64,000 nt of DNA from Niastella populi (lineage in GTDB: Bacteria > Bacteroidota > Bacteroidia > Chitinophagales > Chitinophagaceae), in NCBI RefSeq assembly GCF_002078015.1, contig NZ_LWBP01000056.1:1-64000 (forward strand), written 5' to 3'. A program made the position numbers and the translations under genes. A model generated the notes under the pieces. It made no database searches. It had not been told where the DNA came from and was given only the letters and a program-made list of their open reading frames with translations. Each line of letters opens with the position of its first letter. Position 1 is the first letter of the stretch. Shown here in pieces: positions 1 to 9,805 of the stretch.

Positions 1-2
1 TA

Positions 3-152
3 ATTAAAGGTATTTTTCGTATGAAAGGATTGAGTGAGACACTTATGGAGGAAATAATGGAAATGCCCGGATACTATTGTTCAATCAATGGAGACGGCAA
101 GATAGAATCAACTCATAAGACTTTTGACGATTACCTAAACAGGGACAGATGA
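3..152 (+). CDS. C-terminal end of an unidentified protein (5' partial)
   Basis: An open frame enters from the left edge and ends at a TGA at 150-152, giving about 49 residues. The peptide is mixed and non-repetitive (it contains METs at MKGLSETLMEE and ends in YLNRDR), which looks like genuine coding sequence. I do not recognise the family. An internal ATG at 21 would make a 43-residue protein, but the frame is open upstream of it, so a longer gene truncated by the window is more likely. A 240-base spacer separates the stop from a perfect hairpin that could end its transcript. Confidence 0.4.
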   Translation: MKGIFRMKGLSETLMEEIMEMPGYYCSINGDGKIESTHKTFDDYLNRDR

Positions 153-391
153 ACTGCTTCCTCTGTAAACTGATAGAACAGGCTCTTGGGTGTGGAATTG
201 TGGAAGTAGGTAAGGGGTATTGAATTGTAAAATGATGCTGGCTCAACCCCATTTTTAACATCAACCCCAATTTTTTCCTCGAACCCTTCTTGGTGAAAAT
301 TTACACCTAACTAACTGAAAATTCCTTCAAATTCACCAAATCCCCCATCAAAAAGTTCGAGTTCTCCACCCTTGGGGACACAAGAATAGGC

Positions 392-426
392 AAACGCCAT
401 CAAATCACTGTATTTGATGGCGTTTT
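392..426. terminator. Perfect 14-bp hairpin, probable terminator
   Basis: AAACGCCATCAAAT at 392-405 is exactly complementary to 412-425 across a 6-base loop. The arms start with A and end with T, so it could act on either strand. The surrounding 153-563 stretch holds no supported gene. Confidence 0.6.
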
Positions 427-563
427 CAGGTTTGAAGAACTTCATGGGGAATATTCGATCAAGTCTCCGGCGCACGCATTTTATATATTACAATATCCTG
501 ATTCTTAGCATAAATAACACCGTCAAACAATTCTAATTCCGGCTTCAGTAGTAAAAATATCCT

Positions 564-611
564 AGCGCCCGGCTTTCGAAAAATAACATCAGAAAACCGG
601 GCGCTCTTTTT
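564..611. terminator. GC-rich hairpin with T-run next to the DUF2254 stop
   Basis: AGCGCCCGG at 564-572 pairs with CCGGGCGCT at 597-605, followed by a T-run on the + strand. It sits directly beyond the stop of the minus-strand gene at 614, so it may also end that transcript. Confidence 0.6.
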
Positions 612-613
612 TG

Positions 614-1840
614 CTATGACACCTGCCCGGTTTCCTTAATTGTTCTGCTTGTTCTTTGATGCAGTCTTGTAATTGCCGCATATTCGCCATAATGCTTCAA
701 CTGCTCCAAAATATGCAGTAATTCTGTTCTAATGAGGCGATCGCCTTTGCCGTAATCCCAAATAGGTTCAATATATGTTTCTACCAGTTGGTTAATATCA
801 AGCTCCCTTATTTGCACTCTTGGCTGTCCCATACCGTCATATAAAATATTTACCGGCTCGTGTTGCATCCGGTAAGCTAGTAATTCGGCCAGCGCCTGAA
901 GGCTTATTACCGCTGTGCCGGGATCGTTAATTCCTGGGCTCAATGCCTTTATCGCCACTTCCATCAGCTTTTGAAAGCCATAGTAGTAATTCTTTTCAAT
1001 AGCGCGGCTTTTATCAATTAAAATAAGAGAACACAATTTTGACCTGAGTTCTTCATCCAGTACCGTCAACCCCTCTATCGACGCAAACTCCGACCCTTTC
1101 AGTATAAACGTGCCCATGCAATATTGAAAAGATAACCGGATATTATGTTTTTGACAGGTCTCGATCAATTCCTTAGCCTGGAACGACTGCAATAGCCCGG
1201 AAACGGGGGCGGTTAGCGCAATTGTAAATCGTTCATGAGGCCGGGCAGGTGTATTGCCCGTACACTGAAGTTTCAGCTCATCGAGGGTTTGCACAGCAAT
1301 ACGGTTAATGATGGTGCTATACCTTACCGACTGTGTTATATAATGCAAAAAGTAGATAAAAAGAAATATATCGCCAACGGTAAAAAGGATCAACAGGTAA
1401 GTGCTCAATGCCGGAACGGAGACTCCCGAGTCTGTGCTGCGTATGGTACTTAATAAAAACAGCGCATACACAATGGTACCAATGTACACCCCGAGCACAA
1501 GCTGTTGAAACTTGTTGCCGATAAGTTTGTCCAACACCCTGTTACTCATCTGGCTGGCTGCCTGGTTCAGCACAATCATTACCATGGAGAAACTAAAAAC
1601 AGACAGGGAGATCACGCCTGCTACTATTGAAGAAATGACACTGCGGGCCGTTGAAGCATCCTTAAGGCTAAACCAGGTTAACCGGCTTTTGAATGCCTTG
1701 CCCGCTTCAGAAAAATCCAGTAAGAGCATACCTATGGCCAGCAATATAAAACCAAGGGCAATCAATGCAGGTAAAAAAGCAATACTGTTAACTGTTTTTC
1801 GATACGTAATAATAAACCAGTTAAGTATTTTGATATTCAC
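614..1840 (-). CDS. DUF2254 family integral membrane protein
   Basis: A 408-residue protein that matches the DUF2254 family of predicted bacterial membrane proteins, whose function is not established. The N-terminal half has hydrophobic segments near residues 20-45, 65-95, 110-130 and 140-165. The conserved stretch from about residue 68 (SSIVAGVISLSVFSFSMVMI) and the ALSPGINDPGTA motif near residue 303 are typical of the family. The C-terminal half is soluble. The start codon is GTG at 1838-1840, and no upstream ATG fits. It stands alone between a hairpin at 564-605 and the terminator of the GH76 operon. Confidence 0.85.
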   Translation of the reverse strand: MNIKILNWFIITYRKTVNSIAFLPALIALGFILLAIGMLLLDFSEAGKAFKSRLTWFSLKDASTARSVISSIVAGVISLSVFSFSMVMIVLNQAASQMSNRVLDKLIGNKFQQLVLGVYIGTIVYALFLLSTIRSTDSGVSVPALSTYLLILFTVGDIFLFIYFLHYITQSVRYSTIINRIAVQTLDELKLQCTGNTPARPHERFTIALTAPVSGLLQSFQAKELIETCQKHNIRLSFQYCMGTFILKGSEFASIEGLTVLDEELRSKLCSLILIDKSRAIEKNYYYGFQKLMEVAIKALSPGINDPGTAVISLQALAELLAYRMQHEPVNILYDGMGQPRVQIRELDINQLVETYIEPIWDYGKGDRLIRTELLHILEQLKHYGEYAAITRLHQRTSRTIKETGQVS

Positions 1841-1969
1841 AGTTTACATTTCTATAATATAATGCAATAATTGTGCACTCCCCATTTTTAACTCATTAAT
1901 CCATTCATTAAGACCGGGTTAATCGTTGTGGAGAAAAAACAAACGGCCCCGGTTCTCTGCCCGAACACA

Positions 1970-1998
1970 AACAAAAAAGCCTCCGGATACCGGAGGCC
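1970..1998 (-). terminator. Terminator of the sus/GH76 operon
   Basis: GCCTCCGG (1979-1986) and CCGGAGGC (1990-1997) form an 8-bp stem with a 3-base loop. On the minus strand it is followed by a run of six T. It lies 25 bases after the GH76 stop. Confidence 0.8.
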
Positions 1999-2022
1999 CA
2001 TTTTATTGTACAGGAATTATCA

Positions 2023-3186
2023 TTACTCAAGATATCCTTCTTTCTTCAGTAATGCCAACGCTTCCATTAAAGTACATGCGGCTATTTGGGTACGTAATGC
2101 AACCTTTGTTTGGGGTGGGGCTTCCCACCAATGGTAACCGAACAAAACAACCGGGCTTTTCACCGAGCCTTCCGTCCACAGGATCTGCGCACTGTTCCTT
2201 AAAAAGTAAACATATCTTTTCCTGTACGATTCAGGCAGGTCTTTATGCATGATCAACAAAGTAAGATAACGTACAAAGATCCCTTTGAACAGGTTAACAT
2301 CGTGGTCCTGCTGCTCTGCCCAGTCGCTCAACACTTTGTTATTTGAGTTTATCAGCGTGCTGGTTGTCCAGTCGGCGGTTTTAATGGCATCATTCAAATA
2401 CACCTTGTTACCGGTGATGTTGTAATACTCCAGTGCTGCACCCATGTACGTTCCTGCATTGTACGTCCAGTCGCCTTTGGTATCATCCAGCTTTTCAAAT
2501 ACGCGGCCGCTTTGTTGTACAACGCGGTGCTCTTTCATCCAGTTATAGATCCGCTCGAGCCATTCCAGATTATTGAGGCCGTTCACTACTTCGGTTGCGC
2601 CGTACTTCTGCCATCTGCGGGCTGCTATTATAGCCGCCGGGCCATTTGACGGAATACCTTTACTGCGGCCGGCCTCATTATTTTCATGATTCCAGGGAAT
2701 GCCGCCCCCATCGAAATCATTCCAGCCGGCAACGATCCATTGCCATAACTGTTTTGCCGATGTTTCATAACGCGCATCACCGGTTGCATCAAATGCACGC
2801 ATGTGGGCCATACCATGCCAGCCCATATCGTCATAATAATTATTATAGAAGCTGCCGCCGTTCTTGGCTTTTACGCCGTCGTGAAATTGACTGATGCGGT
2901 CTTTATAGACAGCGCTGCCCGTGCGTTTATAAGCATCGATCAACACATCGAGCCCATGGGCCTCGGGCCAGTAATCGAACTGGCTTATAGCGCCAAAATT
3001 GTCGTTATTGAAATGATGTTTGGTTGAGTTAAAATATACATTCACCAGGCTGGTGCTGCTGCTGTCGGCAGCAGCGGCCCAGTCAATATCGTATTTGACA
3101 CTATTATCGACGTATTCGTCTTTTATCTTACCGCACGCAAGGGTGAGCCCGGCGCCGGCAATTAATACAATTTTCCGCATTGGCAA
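2023..3186 (-). CDS. GH76 family alpha-1,6-mannanase lipoprotein
   Basis: Glycoside hydrolase family 76 enzymes cleave alpha-1,6-mannosidic bonds, such as the backbone of yeast mannan. The 387-residue protein has a lipoprotein signal peptide with lipobox LTLAC (Cys18), so it should be anchored to the outer membrane or face the periplasm. The paired acidic residues expected for GH76 catalysis are seen as Asp119-Asp120 in YYDDMGWHGMA, and the family-like GGGIPW motif follows. It is the last gene of the susC-susD-susE-like operon, 61 bases after the SusE-like gene and directly before a terminator. That context points to alpha-mannan as the locus substrate. A second ATG two codons downstream is an equally good start. 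Confidence 0.85.
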   Translation of the reverse strand: MPMRKIVLIAGAGLTLACGKIKDEYVDNSVKYDIDWAAAADSSSTSLVNVYFNSTKHHFNNDNFGAISQFDYWPEAHGLDVLIDAYKRTGSAVYKDRISQFHDGVKAKNGGSFYNNYYDDMGWHGMAHMRAFDATGDARYETSAKQLWQWIVAGWNDFDGGGIPWNHENNEAGRSKGIPSNGPAAIIAARRWQKYGATEVVNGLNNLEWLERIYNWMKEHRVVQQSGRVFEKLDDTKGDWTYNAGTYMGAALEYYNITGNKVYLNDAIKTADWTTSTLINSNNKVLSDWAEQQDHDVNLFKGIFVRYLTLLIMHKDLPESYRKRYVYFLRNSAQILWTEGSVKSPVVLFGYHWWEAPPQTKVALRTQIAACTLMEALALLKKEGYLE

Positions 3187-3247
3187 TTTTTTTGTTGAAT
3201 ACCTGACTATTTACACAAGATCCGCTTTAACGGTCAGGTCATTGTCA

Positions 3248-4369
3248 TTAGTAAATTATTTCATGGGTATAGTTGGCATCAGGGCTGAGCGATACTTCAA
3301 TACTGCATTTCGCTACCGATCTGTTAGGGAACTTGAAAGAGTAATCCCATCGCCCCGCATCTGTATTGAAGTAGGTAAAGAAATAAGACCCTGTGGTTGT
3401 ACCGGGAGGCTGATTATCTTTGTTAATACTTCCTAATTTTTGTTCGCTGCCGCCAATGGTGATCCAGAAGAAATAACGGTCGTCGGAAAAGCCGCCGTTT
3501 ACAAAGTCGGGCACTATATTATTTACTCTCCAAACACCTTTACCCTGGTAGGTAAGCGTTTCGCGTTTTTGCGGCGTACACATCCAAAAGTCGAGTTTGG
3601 TGACCTCAGAAAAGGTAACTGCTGCGTTGGTAAAATCGACGAAGACCTTGTAAATACCATCTTTTGCTACCGTAGCGCCATCTGCGTTTTCAACGAGTGT
3701 AGTGCCATTGCTGCTTACAGAGAACGTACGCATTACGTTGGTTCTTGAATCAACAAAAGAATATTTTTTACCGGCCACCAGCCTGGTATAGATCTCAAAT
3801 TCATTTCCGTCGGGCAGTGCCTTAACAGTGAGGGCCTGGGCCAGGTTGGCTCCGCCTTCGGTTCCTTCACCGGTGAGGAACAATGCATCGGGCGCATCGA
3901 TACCGTTTGTTCTGGTGATATGAATAGTGCGTACTTTTTCTGAAACGGTCCTGGTCAACCCCCGTGAAGAGGCTACCGTCCATTTCAGTTTACCATCTTT
4001 ACCGGAAGCGATGCCGGCCAGTCTGGCGATCTTGTTCAACAGCTTATGGGGAATGCTTGCACCGGTGCTGGTACCGTTGTTATCGGCCACCACGGTAAAT
4101 ATAGGATTTGAAAAATCGCCGTCCGGTTTAGCGAACAACACATCATAATACACCACGCCATTATCCTGGGCCACCGCTTTCTCCCACTCGAAATATAAAG
4201 TGGGTGAACCGGTAGGCTGCAAAAACACATTACGTTCGTCATCGGGTGAGTACAGGGTGGTAACTTCCGTTACTTTAACTTCTTTGAAATTGTCGTCATC
4301 CTTTTTGCATCCGGTAATGGCTGCAAATAACAGGATCAGGAAAGCTATCGATAATTTATTTGTTTTCAT
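3248..4369 (-). CDS. SusE/SusF-like outer membrane lipoprotein
   Basis: Surface glycan-binding proteins of the SusE/SusF type capture polysaccharide for a SusCD transporter. The protein starts MKTNKLSIAF and has lipobox ITGC with an acidic KKDDD stretch after the Cys, a pattern consistent with surface export in Bacteroidota. A SusE-type domain follows (FEWEKAVAQDNGVVYYDVLF). The open frame extends 27 codons further upstream but would then overlap susD and lack a signal peptide, so I chose the ATG at 4367-4369. It lies 17 bases after susD. The second half has Ig-like beta-rich sequence, and binding specificity cannot be read from it. Confidence 0.85.
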   Translation of the reverse strand: MKTNKLSIAFLILLFAAITGCKKDDDNFKEVKVTEVTTLYSPDDERNVFLQPTGSPTLYFEWEKAVAQDNGVVYYDVLFAKPDGDFSNPIFTVVADNNGTSTGASIPHKLLNKIARLAGIASGKDGKLKWTVASSRGLTRTVSEKVRTIHITRTNGIDAPDALFLTGEGTEGGANLAQALTVKALPDGNEFEIYTRLVAGKKYSFVDSRTNVMRTFSVSSNGTTLVENADGATVAKDGIYKVFVDFTNAAVTFSEVTKLDFWMCTPQKRETLTYQGKGVWRVNNIVPDFVNGGFSDDRYFFWITIGGSEQKLGSINKDNQPPGTTTGSYFFTYFNTDAGRWDYSFKFPNRSVAKCSIEVSLSPDANYTHEIIY

Positions 4370-4386
4370 TTTGTGCTGATTGAAGA

Positions 4387-6012
4387 TTAATAACCGGGGT
4401 TTTGAGAGAGGTTTGTGTTCAGTAATCGTTCTGCTCTTGGGATCGCCCACAGGTAATCGCGATTAAGGTTGAAGCTGCCTGCAGGGAGTTTTATGTAATC
4501 ATAACTGCCACTGCTTTTATCGAATCTGGCGCCATGCCGCTCCACTGTCAATACGTTCTCTGCTATCTTCCACCGGCGGATATCGAAGATGCGCAATCCT
4601 TCCAGCGCCAGTTCCACACGGCGTTCGTTGCGAATCACATCGCGCAGTACAGCCTGGTCGCTGCCGGGCATGTCCATTGCTTCAGCAGTGTTATCGAAGC
4701 CGGCCCGTTGCCTTAACCTCTTTATAGTTTGATCCCACACGGTTGTGCTCATTTCTTTCAGTTCGTTCTTTGCTTCGGCATACATCAGCAATACATCGGC
4801 AAACCGGATCAATGGCAGGTTCAGGCTCGACTCCCAGCCACCGCCTGTATACGTTGCCGGATTGGGATCGCAGAGCTTACGGTAATAATAACCTGTTGGG
4901 GTTTGCGCGGTACCGGCTCCGGTATATTTATCTGATGTTCTATTGGGATCAACAGGACCATCGGGATGAATAACTACCTGATAGGTATTACCATTTCTGT
5001 CTTTCCAGGAAGAGCCATCGTACACAATAGTTGCTCCCATGCGCGGATCGCGGCCGGCATAATCAGGATCGGCAGCCGTCCATTTTTTACCATTCTTCAT
5101 CAGGTACGTATTCACCAGTTCCTGGGTAGGCCCTGCCAGGGAAAGGCGGGCGCCGGCCGACATCGGTGCATAGTCGACCAGGTTCCCCCATGTTCTGTTT
5201 ACCGGTACGTACTGAAGGCTTAAGATGATCTCTGAGTTGAACTCATTTTCAGCCCAGAACAACTGCTCGTAGTTGGGAAACAGGCTATAGGTACCATACG
5301 TAGTGCTGTTGATGAGCTTATCGCAATACTCCGCCACTTTACCCCAGTTGCTTTCATACAGGTAAGCGCGGGCGTTCAGGGCGATGGCGGCGCCGCTGGT
5401 AATTCTTCCGTTATCTGCCGCTTTATAGTCTTCGCGTTTGGGTAAAACCGCCGCCGCTTCATCCAGTTCCTGGTGAATCCATGCCATGATACCGGCCTGT
5501 GACTTACGCTCAACCTCTTTCGATTGGTTGAGCGTGATATCCTCCGTAAAATGAGGAACATCGCCATACCAGGTGGTAAGCTCAAGATAAAGCGATGCGC
5601 GAATAAAACGGATCTCGGCTTTTCTTTTTGCCTTCAGGTCATCGCTTATGGTAGTTACCCTGTCGATATTCGCCAGGAATGTATGGCAGGTTTTTATCCC
5701 TTCATAACAGGCTTTCCATTCATTGGCAAAGCGTGGGTTCGAGGCATCGGCCAGGCCGAGTGCTATCACCTTTTCGTTAGTAGTTCCATATCCATTATAA
5801 ACGTTATCGCTCAAAATTTCATTCAACATGAAAAAATCGCTCGAGTACATCTGGCGGTAGGCCATGTTCAAAACCGAATTGGCTTTATCTTCCGTTGTCC
5901 AGTATGTTTCGTCGGTGAACTTGTTGGTAGGAGCTACATCCAGCTTCACACATCCGGTAAGCATCAACCCCATCAACAGTATGGTCGCAAGACCCTTTTC
6001 AACAAACTTCAT
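4387..6012 (-). CDS. SusD/RagB family nutrient-binding lipoprotein (alpha-mannan locus)
   Basis: SusD proteins cap the SusC barrel and bind the incoming glycan at the cell surface. After MKMKFVEKG there is a lipobox LMLTGC, then the conserved SusD N-terminus (TDETYWTTEDKANSVLNMAYR) with TPR-like helices, and the typical C-terminal end (LWAIPRAERLLNTNLSQNPGY is the last stretch). A possible AAGGA ribosome site lies before the tandem ATGs at 6018 and 6012, and spacing favours 6012. The frame extends further upstream, but those codons overlap the susC end and precede the signal peptide. It follows susC by 31 bases. Confidence 0.9.
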   Translation of the reverse strand: MKFVEKGLATILLMGLMLTGCVKLDVAPTNKFTDETYWTTEDKANSVLNMAYRQMYSSDFFMLNEILSDNVYNGYGTTNEKVIALGLADASNPRFANEWKACYEGIKTCHTFLANIDRVTTISDDLKAKRKAEIRFIRASLYLELTTWYGDVPHFTEDITLNQSKEVERKSQAGIMAWIHQELDEAAAVLPKREDYKAADNGRITSGAAIALNARAYLYESNWGKVAEYCDKLINSTTYGTYSLFPNYEQLFWAENEFNSEIILSLQYVPVNRTWGNLVDYAPMSAGARLSLAGPTQELVNTYLMKNGKKWTAADPDYAGRDPRMGATIVYDGSSWKDRNGNTYQVVIHPDGPVDPNRTSDKYTGAGTAQTPTGYYYRKLCDPNPATYTGGGWESSLNLPLIRFADVLLMYAEAKNELKEMSTTVWDQTIKRLRQRAGFDNTAEAMDMPGSDQAVLRDVIRNERRVELALEGLRIFDIRRWKIAENVLTVERHGARFDKSSGSYDYIKLPAGSFNLNRDYLWAIPRAERLLNTNLSQNPGY

Positions 6013-6043
6013 TTTCATAATTCCTTGTTTGAATTGATGTGCT

Positions 6044-9000
6044 TTAAAATTCAACATGTACACCTCCTCCTATATATATGAGTCGCGGGTAATTGCGGGC
6101 GCTGTTGGCGCCGGCGCTGGTCATGTTGTTTCCAAACTCGGTTGATTCGGGATCAACGAAATCGATCTTACTGATCGTTAACAGGTTTTGACCGGTAACG
6201 AAAACATTGAGTTTGTTTACACCATATCTTGTTGTGAGGCCTTTAGGCAGTGTATAGCCAAGCCTGATATTCTTCAACCGGGCATAGGCGCCGTTAAAGA
6301 GGTTGAAGTCTGACCCCTTACCATAATTATTGATAGTAGAGGCAGTACCCGGTGCGGTCAGTCTTGGCCAGCGGGCGTCGGAATTGGCAGGCGTCCAGTA
6401 ATCGAGCTGGTGCTCGAACATCACAAACGAGTAGCCGCCATGGAAAGGCTCTATGGTTTCCCCTCTCAGGGCCATATCGCGTTTTCCAACACCCTGCCAA
6501 AGCATGTTGAACTCAAGTCCTTTCCAGTTAAGGGTATAGTTGAAACCGAAGGTCAGGCGTGGGAACGCATGCCCCAATACGTAGCGGTCGTTATCATTGA
6601 TAATACCGTCGCCATTGCGGTCTTTATATTTTACATCTCCGGGTTTGGCTGAAAAGCCAATGGGAAGTGCCGAATTTTTAACATCGCCATCGTTCTGGAA
6701 CAGGCCGTCTGTTTTATAGCCGTAGTAGCTATACAAAGGCAGGCCTACCCTGATGATGCGCTCAATTTCGTCGGCCTTGCTGATCTGTTCATTGCCTTCG
6801 AATTTGGTAACCTCATTCCATGAATCGGCTACGTTGAGCCCGAACGAATGGCTGAAGTCGTCGTGACGCAATGAATAGTTAAGGGTCAGTTCCCAGCCCT
6901 GGTTCTTCATTTCGCCGAGGTTGGCTTTAGGTACCGCACCGCCCAATACCATTGGCGTTTGCGGTGTTAACAGAATACCTTTGGTTAACTTTTGGAAGAA
7001 GTCGAAACCTACCCGCAGGTTGCCCTGTAAAAAGGTGGCATCGGTTCCAATATTCCACGAAGTGGTGGTTTCCCATTGCAGCTCGGGGTTACCGAATGTA
7101 TAACCCGTACCGGGTACACCCACATTGTTAAAGCCATACTGGTTGATATAAATATCGTACGTGGTAAGCGTTTGATAATCGTCGATGTTCTGATTGCCCA
7201 GTTTACCATAAGTACCGCGGATCTTCAGATCGCCGAACCTGTTCTTCCAGAAATCAAAGAATGGCTCTTCGGTAATGCGCCATCCCAGTGATACGGAAGG
7301 GAAGAAACCCCAGCGGTGGTCTTTGGCAAATTTGGAAGAACCGTCGTACCGGAAGCTTCCCTCTGCATAGTATTTATTGGCAAAAGCGTAACCCACTCTT
7401 CCAAAATAGGAATAGATACTTCTTTCGGTGGTGCCGCCAACCGAATTATAACTGGTTGGGTCAATAACGGTACCATCGACAGGAATGCCCAGCACCGGAT
7501 CAACAAAACGCTTTTTTATTTCCTGGCGTTTCTGGCGGTACGATTCATTGGAGAAACCGGCCAAACCAGATACATTGTGCCTTCCTGCAAAGGTTTTGTT
7601 ATACTCGAGCATGGCCTGAATATTCAGCAGCGTGGCATTGGCGTTGAAATCTTCAATGTGGTAATCCTTCGAGGCGTTTTGGTTAACGGGCGTTTCGCCG
7701 CCTGCCAGGCTGTACACCGGCCAGTAATACCTTCTGATCAACCTGTTCTCGGGCCGAACGTCGAGGCCTACCAGGCCTTTTGCTTTCAAACCATCGAACA
7801 GTTTAAGCTCGCCATTCAGACTTCCCTGGAAGTTATCGTTGATGTTCTTTATATAACCGCCATGCTCCAGTGCGGCTAAAGGATTGCCACCGGTTATCAC
7901 GTCATTATTGTAATAGCGGCCGTTATTGTCTTTCAGGATATACGTATTATATACCGGCACACGCGATGCATCGGCGATAATAAATCCTTCGTCGCCCTGG
8001 TACGAATTCCCTTCCGTTCTGTTATACCAAAGTATGGTGCTCAGTTTTAACCGGCCGATGCTTGTGGTAACATTCGAGCGGAGGTTGTACCGTTTTATTC
8101 CATAATCGGGTCCTTTGAAATTGCTTTGCTGATCGTAGTAGCCCAGCGATACCATGTAACTGGTTTTCTCTGCCCCACCCTGTACGCTGAGGTTATAATT
8201 TTGCTGCAGTGCATTTTGTAAAATGCTTTTCAGGCCGTACTCGCTGTCGCCCTTGGCAAACTGGCGTATTTGTTCCGAGGAATAAATAGGGTCGGATCCT
8301 GAGTTGATATACGAATCGTTGCGAAGCAGTGCATTCTGGTAGCCTTTCAGGGGCTTTACCAATACCTGCGGATTTTGTGAACCCACCAAACCGGTGAAGC
8401 TCACAACGGGCTTCATACCCGGTTTTCCTTTTTTGGTAGAGATGAGGATAACGCCATTGGCCGAGCGCGAACCATAGATGGCTGCACTACCGGCGTCTTT
8501 CAATACAGAGATATCCTCGATATCGCTTGGGTTCAGATTATTCATGTCGCTCACATCATTGCTGATCACCCCGTCAATCACCAGTAACGGCGAATTATTG
8601 CCGAAGGTGCTGATCCCACGGAGGTTGATGTTCATGGAGTTGTTGTTGGGGTTCATGTTACGCTGCTGAATTACCAGGCTGGGCGATAAGCCCTGTAATG
8701 CCTGCATAACATTACCTACGGGCCGGTCTTCAATTTGTACCCCTTTAACCCTGTCAACGGCGCCAACGAGGTCGGCCTTTCTTTTTGTTCCATAACCAAT
8801 GATCACTACCTCGTTCAGGTTGTCGGGCATTTTGATCAACGTTATGTTGAAGGTGTTTTGGCCCGACAGCGACACCGTTTTCGACTGGTAGCCGATACTG
8901 GTGAACGTAAGGCTGGTTGCATTGTCGGGAACCGACATTCGAAAACTTCCATCGGCGGCCGTAATGGTGCCTGCGTCATTGTTCGATCGTACGTTTACGC

Positions 9001-9451
9001 CCTGGAGCGGACTGCCAAGTTCATCGGTGACCTTGCCCGAAATATCTTTCTGTACGTTTACGATACCAGGTGTCGTGTTACGTTCAGGGCGGGCAATCGT
9101 TTTAATGACAATGCTGTTTTTTTCCAGTTGGTACGTATACTGCGTTTGCTTCAGGCAAAACGTCAATACATCCGTAACCGGTGTTCTGTTGAAATTTACC
9201 GTGAGTGGTTTAATGCTTTCCAGCACGTCACTTTCACATAACACCGCCAGACCGGTTTGTTTTCTGATCTCCAGAAAAATGCGTTCGACAGGTATGCTGC
9301 GGCCTTTGAGCGAGATGCTCTGGGCATAGCTATTGGCATTTACCTGCAGCATGGCAAACAACAGGATCAACAGCAGCTTCATAGTAATTAGAAGTTTTAG
9401 CAGTCCTTTAATTTTGGTTGGTACAGGCGCTTTACCTGAGTTTAAAATCAT
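6044..9451 (-). CDS. SusC/RagA TonB-dependent receptor with N-terminal STN signalling domain
   Basis: This outer-membrane barrel imports glycan fragments using TonB energy. The order is signal peptide, STN (secretin/TonB N-terminal) domain at about residues 50-115, carboxypeptidase-like regulatory domain (ISGKVTDELGSPLQGVNV), TonB box and plug (VIIGYGTKRKADLVGAVDRV region, DAGSAAIYGSRSANGV), then a barrel to the C-terminal Phe at 1135. The STN domain is the part that touches FecR-type anti-sigma factors, and fecR and an ECF sigma gene lie directly upstream. The receptor therefore probably senses its substrate and induces its own operon. A downstream ATG at 9382 begins a cleaner signal peptide (MKLLLILLFAML), and either start is possible. 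Confidence 0.92.
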   Translation of the reverse strand: MILNSGKAPVPTKIKGLLKLLITMKLLLILLFAMLQVNANSYAQSISLKGRSIPVERIFLEIRKQTGLAVLCESDVLESIKPLTVNFNRTPVTDVLTFCLKQTQYTYQLEKNSIVIKTIARPERNTTPGIVNVQKDISGKVTDELGSPLQGVNVRSNNDAGTITAADGSFRMSVPDNATSLTFTSIGYQSKTVSLSGQNTFNITLIKMPDNLNEVVIIGYGTKRKADLVGAVDRVKGVQIEDRPVGNVMQALQGLSPSLVIQQRNMNPNNNSMNINLRGISTFGNNSPLLVIDGVISNDVSDMNNLNPSDIEDISVLKDAGSAAIYGSRSANGVILISTKKGKPGMKPVVSFTGLVGSQNPQVLVKPLKGYQNALLRNDSYINSGSDPIYSSEQIRQFAKGDSEYGLKSILQNALQQNYNLSVQGGAEKTSYMVSLGYYDQQSNFKGPDYGIKRYNLRSNVTTSIGRLKLSTILWYNRTEGNSYQGDEGFIIADASRVPVYNTYILKDNNGRYYNNDVITGGNPLAALEHGGYIKNINDNFQGSLNGELKLFDGLKAKGLVGLDVRPENRLIRRYYWPVYSLAGGETPVNQNASKDYHIEDFNANATLLNIQAMLEYNKTFAGRHNVSGLAGFSNESYRQKRQEIKKRFVDPVLGIPVDGTVIDPTSYNSVGGTTERSIYSYFGRVGYAFANKYYAEGSFRYDGSSKFAKDHRWGFFPSVSLGWRITEEPFFDFWKNRFGDLKIRGTYGKLGNQNIDDYQTLTTYDIYINQYGFNNVGVPGTGYTFGNPELQWETTTSWNIGTDATFLQGNLRVGFDFFQKLTKGILLTPQTPMVLGGAVPKANLGEMKNQGWELTLNYSLRHDDFSHSFGLNVADSWNEVTKFEGNEQISKADEIERIIRVGLPLYSYYGYKTDGLFQNDGDVKNSALPIGFSAKPGDVKYKDRNGDGIINDNDRYVLGHAFPRLTFGFNYTLNWKGLEFNMLWQGVGKRDMALRGETIEPFHGGYSFVMFEHQLDYWTPANSDARWPRLTAPGTASTINNYGKGSDFNLFNGAYARLKNIRLGYTLPKGLTTRYGVNKLNVFVTGQNLLTISKIDFVDPESTEFGNNMTSAGANSARNYPRLIYIGGGVHVEF

Positions 9452-9544
9452 AGATTTACATAGTTTTTTAATTGAGTTAAGGAAACGCTTGATTGAAAAA
9501 CACTACATAACAGGGTCGGAGTGTTCGCTGCACACCGGCCCTTT

Positions 9545-9750
9545 TTAGGCTGAAGGCTGAAGGCTTAAGGCTGAAGGCTGGTTCCCGTACTGGCTGTCGG
9601 CCATCTTTTGCGGGGCTGCGCGAAAGCGCGGCAGGCCCTTTTTAGGCTGAAGGCTGGTTCCCGTACCGGCTGTCGGCCATCTTTTGCGGGGCTGCGCGAA
9701 AGCGCGGCAGGCCTTTTAGGCTGAAGGCTGATTCCCGTACCGGCTGTCGG
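9545..9750. repeat. Tandem repeat of about 76 bp between fecR and susC
   Basis: A unit starting AGGCTGAAGGCTG begins at 9568, 9644 and 9718: two near-complete copies of 76 and 74 bp and a third partial one, preceded by extra AGGCTGA words. Each full copy contains CTGCGCGAAAGCGCGG, a 6-bp stem closed by a GAAA tetraloop. It fills most of the 354-base gap between fecR and susC. Confidence 0.85.
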
Positions 9751-9805
9751 CACACAGGGATGTATTCGCGTTCGGCCTTAAGCATTCAGCTTTGAGCATT
9801 TTCGT

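Noticed and set aside
350-385. TTCGAG-containing stretch that recalls a tRNA 3' end or attachment site
   Set aside because: The T-loop-like bases lack a paired 5' side (AAAAG does not complement TCTCC) and position 61 is not C. No tRNA body or integrase is nearby.
9565-9753. 62-residue ORF in the fecR-susC gap
   Set aside because: It repeats the same peptide block three times because it reads the tandem DNA repeat. There is no upstream start context.
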